In this document: positions 57,963 through 64,000 of the stretch, one piece after another
Layout: every line of letters begins with the position of its first letter
How positions within the stretch are numbered: position 1 is the stretch's first letter
Assembly (NCBI GenBank): GCA_022376925.1
Contig: JAIOJX010000002.1
Location: forward strand, 130,892,831-130,956,830
Direction: 5' to 3'
DNA length: 64,000 nt
DNA from: Tragulus kanchil
Taxonomy: Eukaryota > Chordata > Mammalia > Artiodactyla > Tragulidae
The notes under the pieces: model-generated
The model's database searches: none
What the model saw: only the letters and a program-made list of their open reading frames with translations
What the model was told of the DNA's origin: nothing
Made by a program: the position numbers and the translations under genes

Positions 57963-58290
57963 GGGCTTCACTGGTGGTCCAGTGGGTAAGGACACCACCG
58001 CCTTGCAGGGCAAGGGGCACTGGTTTGACCCTGGCCTGGGAAGATCCCACGTGCCGTGGAGTGGCTGGACCGATGTGTCCAATTACCGAGCCGGAGCTCT
58101 GGAGCACATGCGCCCAGAGCCGGTGCTCTGCGACAATAGAGGCCACCGCGATGGGAGGCCCACATGGGCCAAAGAACAAAGATGGATGAAAATAGACAAA
58201 TGAAAGACCAATAGAAGTAGCCCACCTGCTCCCCTCCCTCCCCACCCCACCCCCAATAAATAAATAAATAAATAAATCTTAAAAAAAAAA
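57963..58290 (+). mobile_element. tRNA-derived SINE, full length, with target-site duplication
   Basis: AAAGTTTTACTAA at 57950-57962 and 58291-58303. The SINE has the GGTCCAGTGGGTA type head, a CT-rich stretch (CCTGCTCCCCTCCCTCCCCA), (AATA)n and a poly-A. It is the best-preserved example of the full structure. Confidence 0.92.
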
Positions 58291-58625
58291 AAAGTTTTAC
58301 TAAAGCAAGAAGGAACAGAGAAAGCTTCTGACATAGACATCAAAAAGGGGCAGAAAGAGTACCCACCACGCTAGTTTAGACAGGACATTATGTACTTTTT
58401 CAGTTGGTTATTAACAATAGATCAAAAGAATATCTGGCTTAATTACCCACCCACACTGCAGGAGGCAAGAGGAAGTGTTTTGGGCAGACAAAAACTACCA
58501 TAGTCTGTCACGTGTATGATAGTCATTTAATTGTCATACCATCACATAGAGGTCGTTATTACTATATTCTTTTTATTGGTGAGTGAAACTAGAGCTCTTA
58601 AGAGGCCCAAGAAGTCATACCATAA

Positions 58626-58845
58626 ATGACTTGGTTTAGTCACCCAATCATGTCTGATTTCTGTGACCCCATGGACTGGGGCCTGCCAGGCGCCTCTGTC
58701 CATGGGATTCTCCAGGCAAGAATGCTGGAGTGGGTTGCCATGTCCTCCTCCAGATGATCTTCCAGACCCAGGGATTGAACCCTGGTCTCTTATGTCTCCT
58801 GCATTGCAGGCAGGTTCTTTACCGACTGAGCCATGAGGGAAGGTT
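58626..58845 (-). mobile_element. Same SINE, copy in duplication 17
   Basis: Same as 57499-57718, offset 1127. Confidence 0.82.
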
Positions 58846-59089
58846 AACGAGGTCAGACTCAGGCCTGTCAACTGTAAAAAAGCCGTGCTGTTTCTGTAGT
58901 ACCTTTTACTATTTTCCACCCATTTACCCCATATGATAAACATGTATTTGCTCTGCACTTGTTAGATGCTATGACGATAGCTTTCAGTGAATGGTACCAG
59001 ATTCGTGATCTCCAAAGGAAAAAATTTCCCTTTGGGACCAAAGACGCAGCTTAGGCACTCAGAGCTTCGTGCGACAAAAGTTTTACTAA

Positions 59090-59403
59090 GGGCTTCACTG
59101 GTGGTCCAGTGGGTAAGGACACCACCGCCTTGCAGGGCAAGGGGCACTGGTTTGACCCTGGCCTGGGAAGATCCCACGTGCCGTGGAGTGGCTGGACCGA
59201 TGTGTCCAATTACCGAGCCGGAGCTCTGGAGCACATGTGCCCAGAGCCGGTGCTCTGCGACAATAGAGGCCACCGCGATGGGAGGCCCACATGGGCCAAA
59301 GAACAAAGATGGATGAAAATAGACAAATGAAAGACCAATAGAAGTAGCCCACCTGCTCCCCTCCCTCCCCCAATAAATAAATAAATAAATAAATCTTAAA
59401 AAA
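59090..59403 (+). mobile_element. Same SINE, copy in duplication 17
   Basis: Same insertion as 57963-58290; the C-rich tail is about 10 bp shorter and one C is a T (near 59238). Confidence 0.9.
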
Positions 59404-59552
59404 AAAAAAAGTTTTACTAAAGCAAGAAGGAACAGAGAAAGCTTCTGACATAGACATCAAAAAGGGGCAGAAAGAGTACCCACCACGCTAGTTTAGACAG
59501 GACATTATGTACTTTTTCAGTTGGTTATTAACAATAGATCAAAAGAATATCT

Positions 59553-60392
59553 CAAGGCTGTAAAGGTCTCTCCAGACCCACTTCTGCAACACTGCATCTT
59601 GAGGTAACATGGTTTCAAGAATAGCCAGAAGGAACTGGTTCCTGTTAAGGAGAAATATGTCCTCAAGCAAGATACATTGTTGTTATAATCATTAGCCTTG
59701 GGCTTAAAGCAAGTCTTAGGCAAAATAGGTTGTTGCCATGACAAACAAGTTGAAGGCACATAAGCTAAAAAGTGTTTGTTCTCCCTCCTTTTTCTCAGAG
59801 ATCCTCCCTATCAACCTGCCTAAGAATAAGGTCTCTCACTAATTCATTAATATTCCCATTAAAAATTATTTAAGTATGGGTAAAATGACCATTCAGACCT
59901 TATGGATATTGTGTAATGGTTTCCAGGCTGCATTGCAAAAGATGCAATCAAAAGTTATGTTTAGATTTTACTTTATTTAGCCTACAGAGCCTTTATTTCC
60001 ACAGATTGTAGGTAAGTGTGAATTACGGAATTTGTTAGGGACTTTGAAACACTGGACATGATTCAGCACCCTCTTTACTACCTTGGCTAACTCCTTTAGA
60101 GGATTCCACTGGGAGCCCATCCCTGACCTTGAGGGTGAGGGAGTTTCAAATTCAAATACCCATGGGCAAGTCAGGCAGCAAAAGTGAGCAAAGCAGTCCA
60201 AGCATGATACAGTTGGGTCCAGTGGGGCCTAGAGGAAACAACAGTCAATTGTTGCCATGGAGTGATGCTCACATAGATATTGAGATTGTTTCTTTTTTTA
60301 AGCAATGTCAGAAGTCTGGATTTTTCTTTGTTAATTTTTTGGCCACTTCTATTGGTTTTTCATTTATTTATTTTCATCCATTTTTTTTATTG
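59553..60392. other. LDAF1 intron 3, no gene recognised
   Basis: Unremarkable AT-rich intron, repeated at 60660-61488 by duplication 18. It ends in a truncated SINE start (GGCCACTTCTATTGG) belonging to the element at 61432-61703. Confidence 0.5.
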
Positions 60393-60516
60393 CAAAGAAC
60401 AAAGATAGATGGAAATAAATAAATGAAAGTCCAATAGAAGTAGCCCACCTGCCCCCCTCCCCCCCCCCCCCACCCCCAATAAATAAATAAATAAATAAAT
60501 CTTAAAAAAAAAAAAA
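60393..60516 (+). mobile_element. SINE 3' end, partial copy in duplication 18
   Basis: Only the tail from CAAAGAACAAAGAT onward, with an expanded C run at about 60453-60477. Third version of the same insertion. Confidence 0.88.
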
Positions 60517-61431
60517 GTTTTACTAAAGCAAGAAGGAACAGAGAAAGCTTCTGACATAGACATCAAAAAGGGGCAGAAAGAGTACCCACCACGCTAGTTT
60601 AGACAGGACATTATGTACTTTTTCAGTTGGTTATTAACAATAGATCAAAAGAATATCTCAAGGCTGTAAAGGTCTCTCCAGACCCACTTCTGCAACACTG
60701 CATCTTGAGGTAACATGGTTTCAAGAATAGCCAGAAGGAACTGGTTCCTGTTAAGGAGAAATATGTCCTCAAGCAAGATACATTGTTGTTATAATCATTA
60801 GCCTTGGGCTTAAAGCAAGTCTTAGGCAAAATAGGTTGTTGCCATGACAAACAAGTTGAAGGCACATAAGCTAAAAAGTGTTTGTTCTCCCTCCTTTTTC
60901 TCAGAGATCCTCCCTATCAACCTGCCTAAGAATAAGGTCTCTCACTAATTCATTAATATTCCCATTAAAAATTATTTAAGTATGGGTAAAATGACCATTC
61001 AGACCTTATGGATATTGTGTAATGGTTTCCAGGCTGCATTGCAAAAGATGCAATCAAAAGTTATGTTTAGATTTTACTTTATTTAGCCTACAGAGCCTTT
61101 ATTTCCACAGATTGTAGGTAAGTGTGAATTACGAAATTTGTTAGGGACTTTGAAACACTGGACATGATTCAGCACCCTCTTTACTACCTTGGCTAACTCC
61201 TTTAGAGGATTCCACTGGGAGCCCATCCCTGACCTTGAGGGTGAGGGAGTTTCAAATTCAAATACCCATGGGCAAGTCAGGCAGCAAAAGTGAGCAAAGC
61301 AGTCCAAGCATGATACAGTTGGGTCCAGTGGGGCCTAGAGGAAACAACAGTCAATTGTTGCCATGGAGTGATGCTCACATAGATATTGAGATTGTTTCTT
61401 TTTTTAAGCAATGTCAGAAGTCTGGATTTTT

Positions 61432-61703
61432 CTTTGTTAATTTTTTGGCCACTTCTATTGGTTTTTCATTTATTTATTTTCATCCATCTTTGTTCTTTGG
61501 CCTGTGTGGGCCTCCCATTGCAGTGGCCTCTCTCGTTGCAGAGCACTGGCTATGGATGCATGCGCTCCAGAGCGCTGGCTCCTCATTGGACACACTGGTC
61601 CAGCCACTCCACGGCACGTGGGATCTTCCTGGGCCAGGGATCGAACCAGTTCCCCTTGCACCGCAATGCAGGCTCTTTACCCACTGGACCACCGGGGAAG
61701 CCC
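61432..61703 (-). mobile_element. tRNA-derived SINE, antisense, close to LDAF1 exon 3
   Basis: TTTTTTGGCCACTTCTATTG to CACCGGGGAAGCCC, with CTGGATTTTT on both sides (61422-61431 and 61704-61713). It lies about 150 bp before the acceptor of exon 61850-61988. Confidence 0.88.
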
Positions 61704-61849
61704 CTGGATTTTTTTTTTTTTTTTTTTTTTATGGAAAATTCCCTCACTTGAAGCATCAGAATTAACAGTTGTTTTAAACACATTGGTGCCGGGGCTGGTG
61801 CTCTCCATCTATTTGAGATGAATGATAATTTTGACATGCTCTCTTCCAG

Positions 61850-61988
61850 GATTGGTCATCTCCGTGAGCGGCCTCTCGCTGCTCTGTGTCCTCTGTGGCT
61901 TGGGCTTTGTGTCACTCATCATGTCAGGGACAATCATGGTGTCCTACATGGTAGTCTCCAGCCTCATCAGCTACTGGTTTTCTCACAG
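61850..61988 (+). CDS. LDAF1: LDAF1 coding exon 3 (residues 89-135, second hydrophobic region)
   Basis: The acceptor ATGCTCTCTTCCAG precedes 61850, and the donor is CACAG|GTAAAT. The 139-bp exon reads [20 protein letters not shown], then [20 protein letters not shown] and YWFSH. This is a second long hydrophobic stretch, rich in glycine and serine, typical of the LDAF1 membrane domain. The phases are 1 in and 2 out; the last codon AG|A (Arg135) is completed by the final exon. The exon is outside all duplicated blocks; the nearest ends at about 61488. Confidence 0.95.
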
Positions 61989-62143
61989 GTAAATGCATGT
62001 CGGTGCAATAATTTAATCTTTACCATTTGGGGAGACTTTCACAAATAACACCCTTACCCTGGTCACATCATACTCAGTCTCCAAGGCTAGGAGGTGCCTA
62101 GCATCCTCACATTTCTGCTTAGGGAAAGATAAGGTTTCCTTTG
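61989..62143. other. LDAF1 intron 4 start
   Basis: Nothing recognised. Confidence 0.5.
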
Positions 62144-62450
62144 CAGTTTTTTTTTTTAAACCTTTATTTTACTTTTAACTTTTACAGAGTTTTGTTGTTT
62201 ACAGATATGCATGTTCCCAGATTAGTCATATGTATATCTCCCCCTTTCCCTCCCCTCCCAACCATCACACAGCACTCCTGAAGGGTCCCCTTTTCTCACA
62301 GAGCAATGACTATAGCTATTTTCTTCACTTATGATAGTACAGGTCTTCATGCTACTTCCTTTACGCCTCCCACCCACTGTTCCTTCCCCACAATGTCCAT
62401 ATGTCCACTGTCCATGTCTGTCTTTCCGTTGTTTCACTGTGTTTTTTTTT
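62144..62450 (-). mobile_element. L1 3' end, antisense
   Basis: Begins with a T run. CATGTTCCCAGATTAGTCAT and the later CCACAATGTCCATATGTCC are the complement of the 3' untranslated region seen in the full-length L1 at 19600-19840, so both belong to one L1 group. Confidence 0.8.
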
Positions 62451-63569
62451 TATATATATAATTATCAGGTTGTAAGGTGTAGTAATGCTTTGGTGGTAAG
62501 TAATGAAAAGCCTAAAGAGATACTAGCTTTAACAAATAGGAATTTTTTGTTTTGTTTTGTTTTGTTTTTTACATACTAAAAAGCTGGAGATAGCTCAGTG
62601 CTGGCACAGCTCATCTACTGTGCTCAAGGTACCAGGCACCTTCTGTCTTTCTGTGTTGCCCCATTGACTGGTCACCTCATGATCATAAGAAGGCTACTGT
62701 GGCCCTGGCTGCACCAACATTCAAGGCAGGCTGAAGGGAGAAATAGATGAGTCCTCTCTCGCCAGTTGAGTATGATCTTTTTTTATCATGGAAATGAACA
62801 GTTTCCCAGAACATCCCCCTTTCTTACCCTCAGCTGACCTCATTGGCTGTTATTTTGGCAGATGGCCACTCTAAACTGGAAGGGAGGCTGGGAACAAACC
62901 CACAAGAAGAAGAACCTTAAGAATGTGTGTTGGTCAGTCAAGCTCTGGTGTTTGCCATAGTTCCTCAACATGGGGTATAATGTTAAGAAGGCTACTTGAA
63001 ATTCAAAGAGAATCCATGGAGCCAGATAAGTTAATATCAATAGTGTTACCTCCCCTCTCACTTCCCTCTGAAACCTGTCATCACTGGGAAGAAAGACAGA
63101 CCTATTTCTCTCCCCCAACTCTATCTCCCTTCTGTTAATGATGTTAATGTCTGTTACTTAGGATTTGGAGATTGGTGTCTGAATCCCAGCTATGCCATGT
63201 TTTACCTGTGTGATCTTGAACGAGCTGTTCAACATCTCTGTTCTCAGTTTTCTTGAATTGGTAAAATAGGGCTACTCCTTGCTCTGCCTCCTCCTGGATT
63301 GTTTCTCCAAACAGCGATTGGAGAAAATGTGATATCCAAATTAGAACAAGAAAAAGGATTATAACCTGTACCCCTAACTCAGGCGTTTTAACCTCTTGTG
63401 CCTTCAAGTTTGCTTATCTGTAAAGTTAGCATAGCCCCAAATCTAGTGTGGTTGCAAGAAACAGCCAAAAATAAACCAACAAAGAATGTCATTTATTCAG
63501 CCATGTACTCTCAACATTGCTCTTCAAAGAGGCCATAGAACTTAATCATTTTCTCTTGTTACCAAACAG
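62451..63569. other. LDAF1 intron 4 with MIR
   Basis: (GTTTT)n lies at about 62547-62572. About 63155-63330 is a MIR element (GATTGGTGTCTGAATCCCAG core). No exon until 63570. Confidence 0.55.
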
Positions 63570-63651
63570 ACTGTTGCTACAACACAACTCCAGTGATGAC
63601 TGTCCACTGGCCATGAAGACTGCACACGTAGAGGGGCTTTCCCAGGAATGA
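63570..63651 (+). CDS. LDAF1: LDAF1 final coding exon (residues 135-161 and stop)
   Basis: The acceptor TCTTGTTACCAAACAG precedes 63570. The exon completes Arg135 and encodes LLLQHNSSDDCPLAMKTAHV, then EGLSQE, followed by TGA at 63649-63651. The short polar C-terminus with an acidic end fits the family. The sum of all coding exons is 161 codons, with no frameshift or internal stop, so the gene looks intact. Confidence 0.94.
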
Positions 63652-64000
63652 TCAGCTGATTGGAACCAAAGATTTTATGCAAACACCTCTGGAAAGCTGT
63701 TGAATCATCCTTGCTGCTTAGGATTATGACTTAGAAGGTACTAGGTAGTCAGATACTTCTTGGAGGTGTCCTCTAGCTTTTTCACTTATTTGTAGGGTTC
63801 TGCAGTTTGGTTTTAGGGATCGTGTTGCTCCTATATCAATTCCATCAGCTATTCCACCTTCACAAGGAGAATCAGCAGAGATTGGCTTTGTGGCTCCCCA
63901 GGCCTCTCACCTCCTCTTCCCCAGAGATGCAGACCTGACCTTGCCAAGGTTCTGAGCCTCTACAGGCCAGTGACCTGACCCAGAGGCTCAGATCTTATAT
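63652..64000 (+). other. LDAF1: LDAF1 3' untranslated region, incomplete
   Basis: The sequence after the stop runs off the window end. No AATAAA followed by a cleavage site is visible before 64000, so the transcript end lies beyond the window. Confidence 0.8.

Larger units (their letters stand above)
57332..59552. repeat. Direct duplication 17 (57332-58435 / 58460-59552)
   Basis: Offset 1127 bp until a C-rich SINE tail, which is about 10 bp shorter in copy 2. About 24 bp at the junction are unmatched. Confidence 0.95.
59297..61488. repeat. Direct duplication 18 (59297-60392 / 60393-61488)
   Basis: Offset 1096 rising to 1106 across a C-run of differing length. It overlaps duplication 17, so one SINE tail appears three times. 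Confidence 0.95.

Noticed and set aside
1795..61488. Reading the 1.1-kb pairs as a new transposon, satellite or segmental duplication mechanism
   Set aside because: The pairs share no sequence with each other, have no common ends or target-site duplications, are all about one size and carry errors at the junctions. An assembly cause explains every feature.
1..64000. CRISPR arrays, prokaryotic operons, phage or plasmid features
   Set aside because: The window is clearly mammalian nuclear DNA; no spaced short-repeat array or prokaryotic gene organisation is present.

Overview
This is nuclear DNA from a ruminant mammal. BovB (RTE) retrotransposon pieces, tRNA-derived ruminant SINEs including Bov-A-like forms, a ruminant-style L1, and ancient MIR copies are interspersed with split exons that have consensus splice sites. 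I cannot name the species.

Genes. Two protein-coding genes are recognisable, arranged head to head around a CpG island at about 41.3-42.3 kb. (1) DNAH3 (axonemal dynein heavy chain 3) runs leftward on the minus strand. Six consecutive N-terminal coding exons are visible, and every junction is phase-compatible: 26576-26680 -> 24758-24980 -> 9003-9075 -> 7482-7647 -> 3774-3963 -> 776-971. The rest of the roughly 4,100-residue protein lies left of the window. (2) LDAF1 (TMEM159/promethin, a seipin partner in lipid droplet formation) runs rightward. Its four coding exons (43851-43946, 56402-56570, 61850-61988, 63570-63651) join in frame to exactly 161 codons plus a stop. It has a CpG-island first exon, and its 3' UTR runs off the window.

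Repeats. 0-9 kb: DNAH3 introns with a BovB copy that carries a 5' inversion and a nested SINE. 10.4-19.9 kb: an inactive full-length L1 with a 13-bp target-site duplication, in the long DNAH3 intron. 20-36 kb: BovB tails, SINEs and old repeats. 37-43 kb: SINEs, a MER5-like repeat with a CTCF-type motif, and the CpG island. 46-51 kb: an antisense BovB interrupted by a probable solo LTR. 57-62 kb: SINEs.

The dominant unusual signal is not a biological system. Eighteen direct, back-to-back, near-identical duplications of 1.05-1.14 kb lie across unrelated sequence (exons, introns, L1, BovB, SINEs). Errors concentrate beside the junctions, and the junction spacing is roughly quantised. This is best explained by contig or graph-node overlaps that the assembler failed to merge. 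About 20 kb of the window is probably redundant, so the true locus is nearer 44 kb. DNAH3 exons therefore appear two or three times. These extra copies should not be read as gene structure. LDAF1 coding exons are not affected.
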